Source: Bradyrhizobium sp. ISRA464 (GTDB taxonomy: Bacteria; Pseudomonadota; Alphaproteobacteria; Rhizobiales; Xanthobacteraceae). Taken from it: 64,000 bases of DNA. The notes beneath the pieces are model-generated. The model saw nothing but the letters and a program-made list of their open reading frames with translations. It did no database searches and had not been told where the DNA came from. Shown piece after piece: positions 37,511-48,032 of the stretch. Made by a program: the position numbers and the translations under genes. Position 1 is the first letter of the stretch, and each line of letters opens with the position of its first letter. The stretch covers positions 6,820,001 through 6,884,000 of the forward strand of contig NZ_CP094526.1 in NCBI RefSeq assembly GCF_029910095.1, written 5' to 3'.

Positions 37511-37895
37511 GGTCGAACGTGCGCTTGCGGTCCTTCGCCAAGGCCTTCCGCAGCCAGGGAGGTGGCGTCCCTTTCAGGACGCGCTGGAGCTTTTCGAGCA
37601 ACCCGAGGATGTTCTCGGGCTTGTTGACCTTGATGGGATGGATCTTGTTGGCCACCACACGCGCGGCGGCAGAGCCGCCGATGGCACCGACATAGAGGAT
37701 GGCGCAATCCTTGATTGCCTCGATCTTCGGCGCAAGCTTGTCCTCGTTGCCGTCTTCCTTGAGATCGCCGTCGAACTGGATGGCCTTCAAAAACACGTGC
37801 CCGCCTGGCGCGACATCGTAAATCACAATGTTTCTGGCCCAGCCAAAATGCGCGTCAACGCGCCTCAGGTCCTGGGTCGCGAATGCCACTCTCAT
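37500..37895 (-). CDS. nifX: NifX, FeMo-cofactor precursor carrier
   Basis: The 131-residue protein binds NifB-co and VK-cluster and passes them to NifEN. It shows the NifX fold ([40 protein letters not shown]). Its start overlaps the nifN stop (ATGA). It is also related to the C-terminal domain of NifB in this window. Confidence 0.95.
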   Translation of the reverse strand: MRVAFATQDLRRVDAHFGWARNIVIYDVAPGGHVFLKAIQFDGDLKEDGNEDKLAPKIEAIKDCAILYVGAIGGSAAARVVANKIHPIKVNKPENILGLLEKLQRVLKGTPPPWLRKALAKDRKRTFDLDE

Positions 37896-39301
37896 GCCAT
37901 CGACCTCTCTGTCGCCTCGATGAAGCCATTACGGCGGCCGGACTTTGACGGCAGTGCCGAGATTCGCCAGCGATCCGGCGTTGGCTGATGATTCTCCTCG
38001 CGGTCGGCAATCACGAGATTGGCGATATCGAAGATAAGGTCGCGCGTGCCGCGATAGCCGACGGACAATTGATGTCCGGCGCCAATCCGATCGAACATCG
38101 GAAAGCCCGCGCGATAAAACGGAATCTTCAGCCGCGCCGCGGCTTGCCGGCCATGCGAATGGGTGATCAGCAAATCGCAGTTCCTGGTCTTGGCCAACGT
38201 TTCCAGATCCTCGAGATCGCCAACCAGCACCTCGCTGGTCCTGATCTTCTTTAGCACCGCCGACTGTGTCGTCGTGACGGCTGCCTCCACCTGCGCGCCC
38301 ATCTCGTGCAGCATGCTGGACAGGTCGAACAACAGGTCCGGCTCGGCACCGATCGCAAGTCTACGGCCGCCGATATGGAAGTGCGCATCCAGCATCGCAT
38401 CAGCGAGCTGTCCGCGCTGGCGTCGATACTTCGGTGGTATCGGACGACCGCTGATTTCGCTCAGAAACGCGATGAATTCGTCGTTGGGAATCAAGCCGCA
38501 CAGCCGCTCGAACAGGCGAAATGGCACGCCGGTCTTGGCTTGCATGGCTTCCGCCGCGCGCCGCATCTGCGCACCGATTGCGATGGTCCAGCCGGCCCGG
38601 CCCATGTTGGCGACTTCGTCGACCCCAATGCCGCCGATGGTTGTTGGCGTAAACTCGTCAGGGATATGCCCATCTAGCGATCCCGCCAGATCGGGCAGAA
38701 AGGATGGCTGTAGCCCGAAATCCTCCAGCATGACCCTGAGTTCATCCAGATCACCCGGCGTGAGGTGGCATCCTGGAAGCACATTTACTTGCGAGGGATT
38801 GCGCGGCGCCTTGACCGCACGCGGCTCCACCAGCACCTCGACAATGCGCGTCACGGCCTTCTCCCAGCCATCCTGGAACGCGTCTTTGAAATCGGGCGTC
38901 GAGACATAGACCAGAGGCAACTTGGCGACTTGCGGATGTTTGTCTCGGATCAGCTTGATATAGGCGTCAACATCATCACCATTGGTTTCGGTCACTCCGG
39001 TCGAGCAAATCCCGATGAGCTTTGGCTTGGTGCGATTATAGATATTGAGGATCGCCTGCTCGAGATTGTCATAGCCGCCGAGAACGGTCGCGACCTCGCT
39101 CATGGCGGTGGTCTGCAGCGGTACCGCCTCCTTGAAATGCCGCACAAACAGCGTCAGCCCGAACGACGTGCAGCCTTGGGAGCCGTGCAGCAGTGGCATC
39201 GCTCCACGAAGCCCCATGAAGGCGAATGCGCCACCGATCGGCTGGCTCATCTTCAGCGGATTGACCGCGCAGGCCTTCTTCGGCATCGAGACGGTAGCCA
39301 T
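37892..39301 (-). CDS. nifN: NifN, FeMo-cofactor scaffold beta subunit
   Basis: The 469-residue protein pairs with NifE as the assembly scaffold on which NifB-co is matured with molybdenum and homocitrate. It is similar in layout to NifK: LKMSQPIGGAFAFMGLRGAM, HGSQGCTSFGL (cluster cysteine), ICSTGVTETNGDDV. It starts 9 bp after nifE and overlaps nifX by four bases. Confidence 0.96.
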   Translation of the reverse strand: MATVSMPKKACAVNPLKMSQPIGGAFAFMGLRGAMPLLHGSQGCTSFGLTLFVRHFKEAVPLQTTAMSEVATVLGGYDNLEQAILNIYNRTKPKLIGICSTGVTETNGDDVDAYIKLIRDKHPQVAKLPLVYVSTPDFKDAFQDGWEKAVTRIVEVLVEPRAVKAPRNPSQVNVLPGCHLTPGDLDELRVMLEDFGLQPSFLPDLAGSLDGHIPDEFTPTTIGGIGVDEVANMGRAGWTIAIGAQMRRAAEAMQAKTGVPFRLFERLCGLIPNDEFIAFLSEISGRPIPPKYRRQRGQLADAMLDAHFHIGGRRLAIGAEPDLLFDLSSMLHEMGAQVEAAVTTTQSAVLKKIRTSEVLVGDLEDLETLAKTRNCDLLITHSHGRQAAARLKIPFYRAGFPMFDRIGAGHQLSVGYRGTRDLIFDIANLVIADREENHQPTPDRWRISALPSKSGRRNGFIEATERSMA

Positions 39302-39310
39302 GACAGCGTC

Positions 39311-40951
39311 CTATTCCGCGGCCTGCATTGCGGACGGAGAAGAGGCCAGAAGGTTCTCGATGCGGCGTCTGCAGCAGCCGCCGACCGCATTGGTGTGCTG
39401 TCTGACTGCCTCGACGCTGGTCAGGCCACGCGAACGAATGGCATCCTCGATCGTGCCAAGCTCGACTGTATTGCAGAAGCAGATCTTCTTCGCGCGGTGC
39501 GACGTCTGCTTGAGCGCCGGATCGGAGACGGAGTCAGGACTCTGGGAATGCGTCTGCAACGCCCTCGCCAACGCGTCCCAGGGCGCCGGTCGACGCAGCT
39601 GTTCCCACATCGGGTTTGACAGCGATTTGTCAATCTCTGAAACCAGCTTGACCATTCCAACGTAGCCCAGATAGGCGTGGCAACGCTCCTGATTGATGTC
39701 GAGCCATGGCATCGCCGCTTTGAGTGCGACGAACTGGGACTTTCCGCCTGAGAGCATGATGTCCGCTTTCGCATCCTTCAGCATTTTGTACATCTCACGC
39801 GGCGGCATGTCCTCGATCATATGGGCATCGTGTCTCAGCAACTCCTTGATGCGCTCCTTGTCTTCACTGGTGGATTTCTTGACGCTGGTTCCGACCAGCT
39901 CGAGGCCGGCCTCCTGCAATGCGGCGACGACTGACCAGGATTTGACGCCGCCCGTGATCAACAAGACCTTCTTGCCCTTGAAGCGCGGCTTATACGGCTC
40001 AATGGCTGCCCATGCCCGCGCCTCTTCGCGCACGATCACCGCCTCGGTACGCGCAATCAGCTCTTCCGCTGCGCCGCGCTCGACCAAGAGCCGCGCAATC
40101 TGCCGCAATGAATCACTGGAATCCTGGATACCGTAGAATGAACCTTCGAAAAACGGGATGCCATAGCGCTGTTCCATCTTCCGCGCGACATTGATCATCG
40201 CTTTCGAACAGACCAGCATGGCCGCGCGCGCCCGATGCGACGAGGCGACTTCGCGGTATCTGCCATCACCTGAAATGCAGGAGAGAATGCGGATTCCCAG
40301 TTCGTCCAGCAGCGGCTTGACCTGCCAAAGCTCCCCGGACAGATTGTACTCCCCGATCAGATTGATGTCGTACGGCGTCGTGTACTCCGGCTCCTGCGTT
40401 CCAATGACATGCTCGAGCAAAGCCTCGCCGGCCAGCTTGTTGCCGAGATTCTTGGAACCGACGAAGCCCGGCGCATTGACGGGGATAATCGGCTTGCCGA
40501 ATTTTTGCGATGCAGACTTGCAGACCGCATCGATATCATCGCCTATCATGGCGGGAATACAGGTCTGATAGACGAAGATGGCGGGCGGGTCGCATTTGTC
40601 GACGATCTCCTTGATCGCCTTGTAGAGTCGCTTCTCGCCTCCAAATACGACGTCGGTTTCCGTCATGTCGGTTGTAAATCCGCTACGCCACAGGCTTGAG
40701 CCCGAAGACGCCGCACCCCGGTTGTCCCACGAATTGCCTTCGCACGCGATCGGACCGTGCACCAGGTGAGCTACGTCGGTGAAAGGCTGCAGCGCGATCT
40801 TTGCGCCGTCGAAGGCGCAGCCGCCCGCAGCGCTGCCCGGCTGCAGCTGCTTGGTGCAACCCTTCTTGCGCTCGGCATCCGACTTGTTGGCATTCCTGGC
40901 ACAGCCCGGTTCGTTAAAGATGCCCTGGACCATAGCCGGTAGAGAACTCAT
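39311..40951 (-). CDS. nifE: NifE, FeMo-cofactor scaffold alpha subunit
   Basis: The 546-residue NifD-like scaffold subunit contains IACEGNSWDNRG, VYQTCIPAMIGDDIDAVC and a radical-region segment IGEYNLSGELWQVKPLLDE. The C-terminal 50 residues form an added Bfd-like [2Fe-2S] domain: CFC near residue 490, then a second pair that reads GGCC, where this domain usually has C-x2-C. ATGs at 40957 and 40951 both have AGAGGG upstream; I chose MSSLPAM as in related rhizobia. Confidence 0.95.
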   Translation of the reverse strand: MSSLPAMVQGIFNEPGCARNANKSDAERKKGCTKQLQPGSAAGGCAFDGAKIALQPFTDVAHLVHGPIACEGNSWDNRGAASSGSSLWRSGFTTDMTETDVVFGGEKRLYKAIKEIVDKCDPPAIFVYQTCIPAMIGDDIDAVCKSASQKFGKPIIPVNAPGFVGSKNLGNKLAGEALLEHVIGTQEPEYTTPYDINLIGEYNLSGELWQVKPLLDELGIRILSCISGDGRYREVASSHRARAAMLVCSKAMINVARKMEQRYGIPFFEGSFYGIQDSSDSLRQIARLLVERGAAEELIARTEAVIVREEARAWAAIEPYKPRFKGKKVLLITGGVKSWSVVAALQEAGLELVGTSVKKSTSEDKERIKELLRHDAHMIEDMPPREMYKMLKDAKADIMLSGGKSQFVALKAAMPWLDINQERCHAYLGYVGMVKLVSEIDKSLSNPMWEQLRRPAPWDALARALQTHSQSPDSVSDPALKQTSHRAKKICFCNTVELGTIEDAIRSRGLTSVEAVRQHTNAVGGCCRRRIENLLASSPSAMQAAE

Positions 40952-41043
40952 CGACATCTTCCCTCTCAACCGAAGCTATCTGCAAGATCAGGTGGTCGTG
41001 TCCTTCCATCGCCGACTTTCGCCGGCGATGGCACGCGCATCGA

Positions 41044-42600
41044 TCAACGAATGATGTCGAAGCTGTAGTCGGTCTTGCCGAGGATGCTGGTTTTCTTGTC
41101 GATCTCGTCGAAGATCTTGTCGAGGATCTTCACCAGCACGTTCATGCCGCCCTGGTATCCCCAAATCGGAGAGCGGTGATGGTGATGCCGATCAAAAATT
41201 GGAAAGCCGATACGAATCAGCGGCGTGCCTGTGTCGCGCTCCAAATACTTCCCGTGGGTGTTTCCGATCAGGAAATCGACAGGTTCAGTAAACAGGAGCG
41301 AGCGCATGTGCCAGAGGTCTCGGCCTGGATAGGCGTGGCAATTCTGCCCAAATGGCGAACTCGCAAACAGCGCCTGGATTTTCTCCTCCCAGGGCTTGTT
41401 GCCGTTTGTGGACAGCACATGGACCGGCTCGGCGCCAAGCTCGAGCAGGAAGGCAGCCAGCCCATAGCAGAGATCTGGATCACCATAGATCGCGAATTTC
41501 TTGCCATGGATGTGCGTGCTGGAATCAGCGACCGCATCGACCAAACGACCGCGCTCGCGCGCCAATTCCTCCGGGATGGTCTTGCCGCTGATGCGCGACA
41601 GCGTCATGACCAACTCATCCGTTGCGGAAATGCCCAGCGGGTAATTGAAGGCCATGACTTCCTGGCCGTGGTCGGCGATGAAGGGCAGGGTTTTTTCCGT
41701 GCACCACTGCTGCATGGAGATCGTTGCCTTGGCATGAACCGCCTTCGCGGCATCTTCCAATCTGGTGCCCCCGTCATACATCCGGAACTCGCCGTCCGTC
41801 GGTGTATCGAACACGTCGGAATTGTCGGCGAGGATGGTGTATTCGATACCCATCAAGTCCAAGATGCGCTTGATCTCGCGTAGGTTTCCGACTGTATAGC
41901 CGTCGAAACCACCAATGAGGTTGATTTTATCGTTGGGCCTGCGCTCGAGCTTCGGCGCTGTTCCGGCCTTGCCGTCCCAAAAATGCTCCAGGATGCCTTT
42001 GAGCGTATTGTCGTAGCCGGTAACATGGCTACCGACGAAGGCCGGCGTGTGCGCGAATGGCACGTCGAAGTCGGCCGGAACCGAACCCTTTTCCTTTGAC
42101 GTCTTGATGAAGGCATTGAGATCGTCGCCGATCACCTCGGCCATGCAGGTGGTGGAGACGGCAATCATCTTGGGTTTGTACATATGATAGCTGTTGGCCA
42201 GCCCGTCGATCATGTTGTTCAGGCCGCCAAATACGGCAGCGTCTTCCGTCATCGACGAGGAGACGCAGGAGCTTGGCTCCTTGAAGTGTCGCGACAGGTG
42301 GCTTCGGTAATAGGCCACACAGCCTTGGGAGCCGTGCACGAAGGGCAGCGTGCCTTCGAACCCAACCGAGGCGAACACCGCGCCGAGCGGCTGGCAGGCC
42401 TTCGCCGGGTTGACCGTCAATGCTTCTCGCGCAAAATTCTTCTCGCGATATTCGGCTGTCTTCGTCCATTCCCTGACGCGTTCGACGTCGGCGGGATCGC
42501 GCCGGTTCTCGAACATCTTCTTGTTGTCCAGCATCTGCTGGTATTCCGGACCGCGGAACAGGTCGAAGTGATCGAGCACGTGTTCGGCACTCTGCGGCAT
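41044..42600 (-). CDS. nifK: NifK, nitrogenase MoFe protein beta chain
   Basis: The 518-residue beta subunit of the MoFe protein forms the P-cluster with NifD. The P-cluster cysteines are visible in [24 protein letters not shown] and [13 protein letters not shown]. Length and N-terminus ([20 protein letters not shown]) match Bradyrhizobium NifK. It follows nifD by 70 bp and precedes nifE by 92 bp. Confidence 0.98.
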   Translation of the reverse strand: MPQSAEHVLDHFDLFRGPEYQQMLDNKKMFENRRDPADVERVREWTKTAEYREKNFAREALTVNPAKACQPLGAVFASVGFEGTLPFVHGSQGCVAYYRSHLSRHFKEPSSCVSSSMTEDAAVFGGLNNMIDGLANSYHMYKPKMIAVSTTCMAEVIGDDLNAFIKTSKEKGSVPADFDVPFAHTPAFVGSHVTGYDNTLKGILEHFWDGKAGTAPKLERRPNDKINLIGGFDGYTVGNLREIKRILDLMGIEYTILADNSDVFDTPTDGEFRMYDGGTRLEDAAKAVHAKATISMQQWCTEKTLPFIADHGQEVMAFNYPLGISATDELVMTLSRISGKTIPEELARERGRLVDAVADSSTHIHGKKFAIYGDPDLCYGLAAFLLELGAEPVHVLSTNGNKPWEEKIQALFASSPFGQNCHAYPGRDLWHMRSLLFTEPVDFLIGNTHGKYLERDTGTPLIRIGFPIFDRHHHHRSPIWGYQGGMNVLVKILDKIFDEIDKKTSILGKTDYSFDIIR

Positions 42601-42670
42601 AAGTAAGACCCTTCTTAGATATCGTGATTGATGTCGCTCAGCTCCCGGCGGAGAGCGGAGATCTGTTCCG

Positions 42671-44173
42671 TCACTCAGCAGCCATCAGATTGCGGCTCGG
42701 AACATCTTTCCAGGGCGCCTTCATCTTCTTCCAGATCGGAGAGTTGACGGCCATGTCCATGTCGCGCGCGAAGATCGCAAACCCGTCATAGCCATGATAA
42801 GGCCCCGAGTAGTCCCAGGAATGCATCTGCCTGAACGGCACACCCATCTTCTGGAACACGTATTTTTCCTTGATGCCCGATCCGACGAGATCGGGCTGTA
42901 TCCTTTCGACAAAGCGCTCGAACTCGTAGCCATTGACGTCGTCGTAGATGAGCGTGCTGTCCTTCACATAGTGCTGGGCGGTGCGCTGATAGTCGTCATT
43001 GTGACCGAACTCGTATCCAGTGCCGACGACCTCCATGCCGAGATCCTCATATGCACCGATCACATGACGTGGACGCAGCCCGCCGACGAACAGCATCACG
43101 GTCTTGCCTTCCAAGCGCGGGCGATACTTAGCGATCACGGCATCCACCAGCGGCTGGTATTTTTCAATCACCCGCTCGGCACCCTCCTTGATCTTATCGT
43201 CGAAGTAGCTCGCGATCTTGCGCAGGGATTCTACAATTTTTGAAGGGCCAAAGAAGTTGTACTCGCACCAGGGAATACCGAACTTCTCTTCCATGTGACG
43301 CGAGATGTAGTTCATTGAACGGTAGCAATGCAGAATGTTGAGCTTTGCCTTCGGCGTAGCCTCGAGCTCCGCCAACGACCCGTCGCCCGACCACTGTGCG
43401 ATCACGCGCAGGCCCATTTCCTCGAGCAGAATTCGAGATGACCAGGCATCGCCGCCGATATTGTAGTCGCCGATGATCGCGACATCGTAAGGCGTCGATT
43501 CGAACTTCGGTTCGCCTTTCGATCCGCTCTTGTCGAATATCCAATCACGCACCGCGTCGTTGGCGATGTGGTGGCCAAGCGATTGCGACACGCCGCGGAA
43601 CCCCTCGCAGCGAACCGGCACAATCGTCTTGCCGCCATATTCCTTGGACTTATTTCTGGAGACCGCTTCGATATCGTCCCCGATCAACCCGATCGGACAT
43701 TCCGACTGGATGGTCATGCCGTTGTTGAGCGGGAACAGCTCCTCTATCTCATCCATGACTTTGACGAGCTTCTTATCGCCGCCAAACACGATATCCTTTT
43801 CCTGGAAGTCGGAAGTGAATTGCAAGGTCACGAACGTATCGACGCCCGTCGTGCCGACGTAATAATTGCGCCGCGAACCCCACGAATACTGGCCACAGCC
43901 GACCGGACCGTGGCTGATATGCACCATGTCCTTGATCGGCCCCCAGACGACGCCCTTGGAGCCCGCGTAAGCACAGCCGCGGATCGTCATCACGCCGGGT
44001 ATGGATTTGATGTTGGATTTGACCCCGCAGTCCGACTTGCCGCTCTCGTGAACGTTAAGGTGCTTCGCGCGCCGTTTCGCGGTCTTCTCCGGATAGACTT
44101 TCAGCACCTCGGCGATCAGCTCTTTGTTTCGCGCCCTGATTTCTGCGATGCTCTGGGTCGTGGCGAGACTCAT
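42671..44173 (-). CDS. nifD: NifD, nitrogenase MoFe protein alpha chain
   Basis: The 500-residue alpha subunit carries the FeMo-cofactor where dinitrogen is reduced. P-cluster cysteines are in [24 protein letters not shown] and [13 protein letters not shown]. The FeMo-co ligand cysteine follows in [19 protein letters not shown], and the histidine ligand is in [13 protein letters not shown]. The ATG at 44173 has AAGGA upstream; the open frame's 16-residue extension is not conserved. It heads nifDKENX-DUF269-DUF683-fdxB, behind a sigma-54 promoter and a NifA site. Confidence 0.98.
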   Translation of the reverse strand: MSLATTQSIAEIRARNKELIAEVLKVYPEKTAKRRAKHLNVHESGKSDCGVKSNIKSIPGVMTIRGCAYAGSKGVVWGPIKDMVHISHGPVGCGQYSWGSRRNYYVGTTGVDTFVTLQFTSDFQEKDIVFGGDKKLVKVMDEIEELFPLNNGMTIQSECPIGLIGDDIEAVSRNKSKEYGGKTIVPVRCEGFRGVSQSLGHHIANDAVRDWIFDKSGSKGEPKFESTPYDVAIIGDYNIGGDAWSSRILLEEMGLRVIAQWSGDGSLAELEATPKAKLNILHCYRSMNYISRHMEEKFGIPWCEYNFFGPSKIVESLRKIASYFDDKIKEGAERVIEKYQPLVDAVIAKYRPRLEGKTVMLFVGGLRPRHVIGAYEDLGMEVVGTGYEFGHNDDYQRTAQHYVKDSTLIYDDVNGYEFERFVERIQPDLVGSGIKEKYVFQKMGVPFRQMHSWDYSGPYHGYDGFAIFARDMDMAVNSPIWKKMKAPWKDVPSRNLMAAE

Positions 44174-44227
44174 GCTGATGTCCTTCAGATGTTTGCTGTT
44201 ACGATTCCGGCCTTCGGCCAAAGCTTT

Positions 44228-44243
44228 TGCAACCAGCGTGCCA
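44228..44243 (-). promoter_or_regulatory. Sigma-54 promoter of nifDKENX
   Basis: The minus strand reads TGGCACGCTGGTTGCA, an exact -24/-12 element 54 bp upstream of the nifD ATG. Confidence 0.93.
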
Positions 44244-44314
44244 GCTCGGTGTAAGCATCACAATTGACGCGTTTGCAGTCAGTTAGCGCTCCTTCTGCGA
44301 TGGAGGTGGAGGAT

Positions 44315-44330
44315 TGTTGCGAATCCGACA
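44315..44330. promoter_or_regulatory. NifA site upstream of nifD
   Basis: TGTTGCGAATCCGACA fits TGT-N10-ACA, 71 bp upstream of the -24 element. Confidence 0.8.
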
Positions 44331-44625
44331 TCGCTCCCTGTCTCGAGAGATCCTCGTTTGGTTCCGTTCGAAACACGGCAACAGCAGCCGGGCGACGTCT
44401 TAAATTCGCTACAAGCCCGTCGAGGATTGCGGGTACCTGGACGATGCCCGAGTGCCGAGAGGCGTCGGTCCTGTCGACGCCGCCACGACGATCCATCGTC
44501 GCTCGGGCCAGTCGTGCATAGCTCATTACCCGGCGCAATTGCACATTTGCACCTGTCCACCTCGCAGGCGTGAACTCAATCGCGTCAGCAGCCCAGCCAC
44601 TGAAATCGTGGCAGGTCTACCCCCC

Positions 44626-45873
44626 TTACGAGAAAAGCTTCTGGGCCTTGACAAGCGCACCCGCGAGCACATCAATCTCTTCATGCGTGTTATAAAGACC
44701 GAAGGATGCGCGGCACGTTGCAAGCAGGCCAAAGCGCTTGAGCAGCGGCATCGCGCAATGGGCTCCGGCACGCACTGCGACCCCGTCGCGATCGATAAGG
44801 GTGGCAAAATCATGCGCATGCGCGGCTTTCATATCAAAGGAGATGATCGCGCCCTTCTCTGCCGCCGTTCCGATGATGCGCAAGGAGTTGATGCTCCGCA
44901 GCTTCTCCTGCGCATAAGCGAGGAGTGACCGCTCGTGCCCGCGGATCTGTGCCTTGCCGATCGAATTGATGTAGTCCGTCGCTGCGCCAAGCCCGATCGC
45001 CTCGACGATAGGCGGCGTGCCGGCCTCGAACCTATGTGGGGGGTCGCCGTAAGTGACGCCGTCACGGGAGACTTCACGCATCATCTCGCCACCGCCGTTG
45101 AAGGGCGGCATCGAGGCGAGATGCGCATATTTTCCGTAAAGCACACCGATGCCGGTGGGACCATACAGTTTGTGACCGGTCATGACGTAGAAATCGCAAT
45201 CAATGTCGCAGACATCGACATCTAGATGGACGCACCCTTGCGAGCCATCGATCAACACGGGAATGTCACGAGCGCGTGCGATCCTCACCACCTCTTTTAC
45301 CGGCACGACGGTGCCGAGCACGTTAGACATCTGCGTGACCGCGACCATCTTGGTACGGTCGGTCAGAAGCGCTTCGAATTGGTCGAGGAGAAAGTTACCA
45401 TCGTCGTCCACTGGCGCCCATTTGATGACCGCGCCGAGGCGCTCTCTCAGAAAATGCCAGGGCACGATGTTGGCATGGTGCTCCATGATCGAGAGGACGA
45501 TCTCGTCGCCCGGGGTGATATGCTCACGCCCGAAGCTCTGGGCAACCAGATTGATCGCCTCTGTGGCGCTGCGGGTAAAGACAATCTCTTCGGTTCGACG
45601 CGCGTTTAAGAACTTTGCCACCTTGGCACGCGCGCCCTCATAGGCCTCTGTTGCGGCGTTGGCGAGATAGTGCAATCCGCGATGGACGTTGGCACATTCG
45701 CTGGAGTAGGCCTGCATCATGCGGTCGAGCACTGCCTGCGGCTTTTGCGCAGATGCGGCGTTATCGAGATAAACCAATGGCTTGCCATGGACCATCATGG
45801 CCAGCGCGGGAAACTCGCGACGCAGTCGGTCGACGTCATATGCGCCAGAGCTAACCGCTGGATGCATGCTCAT
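44626..45873 (-). CDS. sufS: SufS, cysteine desulfurase
   Basis: The 415-residue class II desulfurase provides sulfur to SufBCD. The PLP lysine lies in VMTGHKLYGPTGIGVLYG and the catalytic cysteine in RAGAHCAMPLLKRFG. Its start overlaps the sufD stop (ATGA). It is the last gene of the ferredoxin-sufBCDS operon, and the nifD control region follows. SufE or SufU is not present nearby. Confidence 0.95.
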   Translation of the reverse strand: MSMHPAVSSGAYDVDRLRREFPALAMMVHGKPLVYLDNAASAQKPQAVLDRMMQAYSSECANVHRGLHYLANAATEAYEGARAKVAKFLNARRTEEIVFTRSATEAINLVAQSFGREHITPGDEIVLSIMEHHANIVPWHFLRERLGAVIKWAPVDDDGNFLLDQFEALLTDRTKMVAVTQMSNVLGTVVPVKEVVRIARARDIPVLIDGSQGCVHLDVDVCDIDCDFYVMTGHKLYGPTGIGVLYGKYAHLASMPPFNGGGEMMREVSRDGVTYGDPPHRFEAGTPPIVEAIGLGAATDYINSIGKAQIRGHERSLLAYAQEKLRSINSLRIIGTAAEKGAIISFDMKAAHAHDFATLIDRDGVAVRAGAHCAMPLLKRFGLLATCRASFGLYNTHEEIDVLAGALVKAQKLFS

Positions 45874-47204
45874 CGCCGCGCCTCCAGCCAGCGCTGGATC
45901 TGCCCGACCGCATAATTGCGCAGGCTGTCATTATCGATCTCCTCCACGGCTTCGCCCACAAATGCCTCAATCAGCAGCGTCTGCGCATCGAATTCGGACA
46001 GACCACGAGCGCGCAGATAAAATAGGAGATTCCGGTCCAGCGTCCCTAGTGTCGCGCCGTGGCCGCAGGTAACGTCATCGGCCATGATTTCGAGTTCTGG
46101 CTTGAGATCAGCCTCGGCCTGGTCAGACAGGAGCAGCGCTCTCGCGGTCAGCTTGCCGTCAGTCCTGCGTGCCCCTGGACGAACAATGATACGTCCCCGG
46201 AACACCGAGCGAGCGTGATCGTTGACGACGGTGCGGAACTTCTCCTGGCTCCTGCAATGCGGCGCGGCGTGATCGACGACGAGCGTTGCGTCCGCATATT
46301 GCTCGTTTTTGATCAAGTTGACGCCGTTGGCAGAGAGCTCTGTTCCTTCGCCCGCCAGCGTAATGAATGCTTGATAGCGACTGAGGGCGCCACTGTCGGT
46401 CATATTGAACAAATTGAGTTTCGCGTTGGCACCGACCGCAGTGATCCCGGACGAGATGTTCACGGCATCGGCCGCATCTGCTGCCACGCGAAGGTGCGAT
46501 AGGACCGCCTCATCACCAAGCAAAGCAATCATCAGATCGTTGGCCTGGTAGCCAGACGCGCCTTCGGCCGTGACAAAGCTTTCCACCAGGGCCACATGCG
46601 CGCGGTTTCCAAGGTGCAGATATGAGCGCGTAAAGCTGGATGCCGATGATCCGGTTGCGACGTGAATGATCTGGATCGGACGGTTCAACGCGCTGCCTGC
46701 AGCGACGGTCATCACCAGGCCGTCGGTCACCATCGCTGTATTGAGCGAAATAACCGGATCGTCCCTCGTCGACAGCACCAGGCCGGCCATGGCGTCTGCG
46801 GCCGCGCTCTCCAGAACTTCGCGCAGCGTCCGTAGCTCGATGCCACTTTCGAGCTCGGCGAGATCAGATAGTCCAGGCGCGAAGGCGCCGTCAACCAGAA
46901 CCAGCTTGGCCGCCCGCTCGATTGCCGCTTGCTGGACCGCGTCTCTCGCCCGCGCCAATGCAGCCGCATCGGGATGCGCGGCGAGTGGGAGCACATCGCG
47001 CATCAGCATGCGCGGATCAGTGTATTTCCGGTTCTCGATGCGGCGGCGTGGCAGGCCCGCACGCTCGTAAATCTCAAATGCCCTCGTGCGGATATCGAGG
47101 ACAGGGCCCGCACCCGGCAGCCGTGCGCGCGCTGCAGCGAACACGTTCTCCACTGTGCAGCCGGCACCAGTTTCAGCCGGAACCGGACTCATCTGAAAAT
47201 CCAT
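45870..47204 (-). CDS. sufD: SufD, Fe-S assembly scaffold subunit
   Basis: The 444-residue protein forms SufBC2D with SufB and SufC. The beta-helix core shows SFVTAEGASGYQANDLMIAL and CGHGATLGTLDRNLLFYLRARG with the conserved histidine. The ATG at 47204 has GAGG seven bases upstream and lies 7 bp after the sufC stop; the frame's N-terminal extension would overlap sufC. Confidence 0.94.
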   Translation of the reverse strand: MDFQMSPVPAETGAGCTVENVFAAARARLPGAGPVLDIRTRAFEIYERAGLPRRRIENRKYTDPRMLMRDVLPLAAHPDAAALARARDAVQQAAIERAAKLVLVDGAFAPGLSDLAELESGIELRTLREVLESAAADAMAGLVLSTRDDPVISLNTAMVTDGLVMTVAAGSALNRPIQIIHVATGSSASSFTRSYLHLGNRAHVALVESFVTAEGASGYQANDLMIALLGDEAVLSHLRVAADAADAVNISSGITAVGANAKLNLFNMTDSGALSRYQAFITLAGEGTELSANGVNLIKNEQYADATLVVDHAAPHCRSQEKFRTVVNDHARSVFRGRIIVRPGARRTDGKLTARALLLSDQAEADLKPELEIMADDVTCGHGATLGTLDRNLLFYLRARGLSEFDAQTLLIEAFVGEAVEEIDNDSLRNYAVGQIQRWLEARR

Positions 47205-47211
47205 CGAGGCC

Positions 47212-47964
47212 TCAAGCCGCGTCCCCGTATCGGGCGTATCCGGAGGCCTCAAGCTCGATCGCGAGGTGCTTATCGCCGCTCTTCTTCACGCGCCCTCTCG
47301 CCATCACGTGCACGGTATCCGGCACGACGTGGTTCAGAAGCCGCTGATAGTGGGTGATGATGACGATCGCGCGGTCCGGCGAACGAAGCGCGTTGATTCC
47401 GGCGGCCACGACCCGCATCGCGTCGATATCGAGGCCGGAATCTATCTCATCCAATATGCATAGACTCGGCTCGAACAGTGCCATCTGCAAGATCTCGTTG
47501 CGCTTCTTCTCTCCGCCGGAGAAGCCGACATTGACGCCGCGCTTCAGCGCGCTCTGCGGGATGCTCAGCGACTTGGCGACCTGGCGAACCCTCTTCAGAA
47601 AGGCCGGCGTAGAGAACTCCTCTTGGCCGCGCGCTTTGCGCTGGGCATTGAACGCCGTGCGCAGGAAGTTCATGGTGGCGACCCCAGGAATCTCGAGCGG
47701 ATATTGGAACGCCAGGAACACGCCCTTCGCCGCACGCTCGTTCGGCTGCATCGCCAGGAGATCTTCGCCCCGAAACAGAATCTGTCCGTCCGTCACCTCG
47801 TAACCCGGCTTGCCGGCGATGACGTGGGAGAGCGTCGACTTGCCGGAGCCGTTCGGCCCCATGATCGCGTGCACCTCGCCGGCATTGACCAAAAGGTCGA
47901 GCCCTCGAAGTATTTCGCGGTCCTCGACACGAACATGCAGATCTCGGATTTCGAGTAATGGCAT
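47212..47964 (-). CDS. sufC: SufC, Fe-S assembly ATPase
   Basis: The 250-residue ABC-type ATPase drives SufB/SufD rearrangement. Walker A is GPNGSGKST, the signature is FSGGEKKRNEILQ, and Walker B is LCILDEIDSGLD. All catalytic motifs are intact, unlike the ModC-like protein near 5 kb. Confidence 0.97.
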   Translation of the reverse strand: MPLLEIRDLHVRVEDREILRGLDLLVNAGEVHAIMGPNGSGKSTLSHVIAGKPGYEVTDGQILFRGEDLLAMQPNERAAKGVFLAFQYPLEIPGVATMNFLRTAFNAQRKARGQEEFSTPAFLKRVRQVAKSLSIPQSALKRGVNVGFSGGEKKRNEILQMALFEPSLCILDEIDSGLDIDAMRVVAAGINALRSPDRAIVIITHYQRLLNHVVPDTVHVMARGRVKKSGDKHLAIELEASGYARYGDAA

Positions 47965-48032
47965 ACTAGCTCATCCCGCAATACAGCATTCCATAGGGCG
48001 AGCTGCATTTGGCATGCTCGCGGCACATGCAA

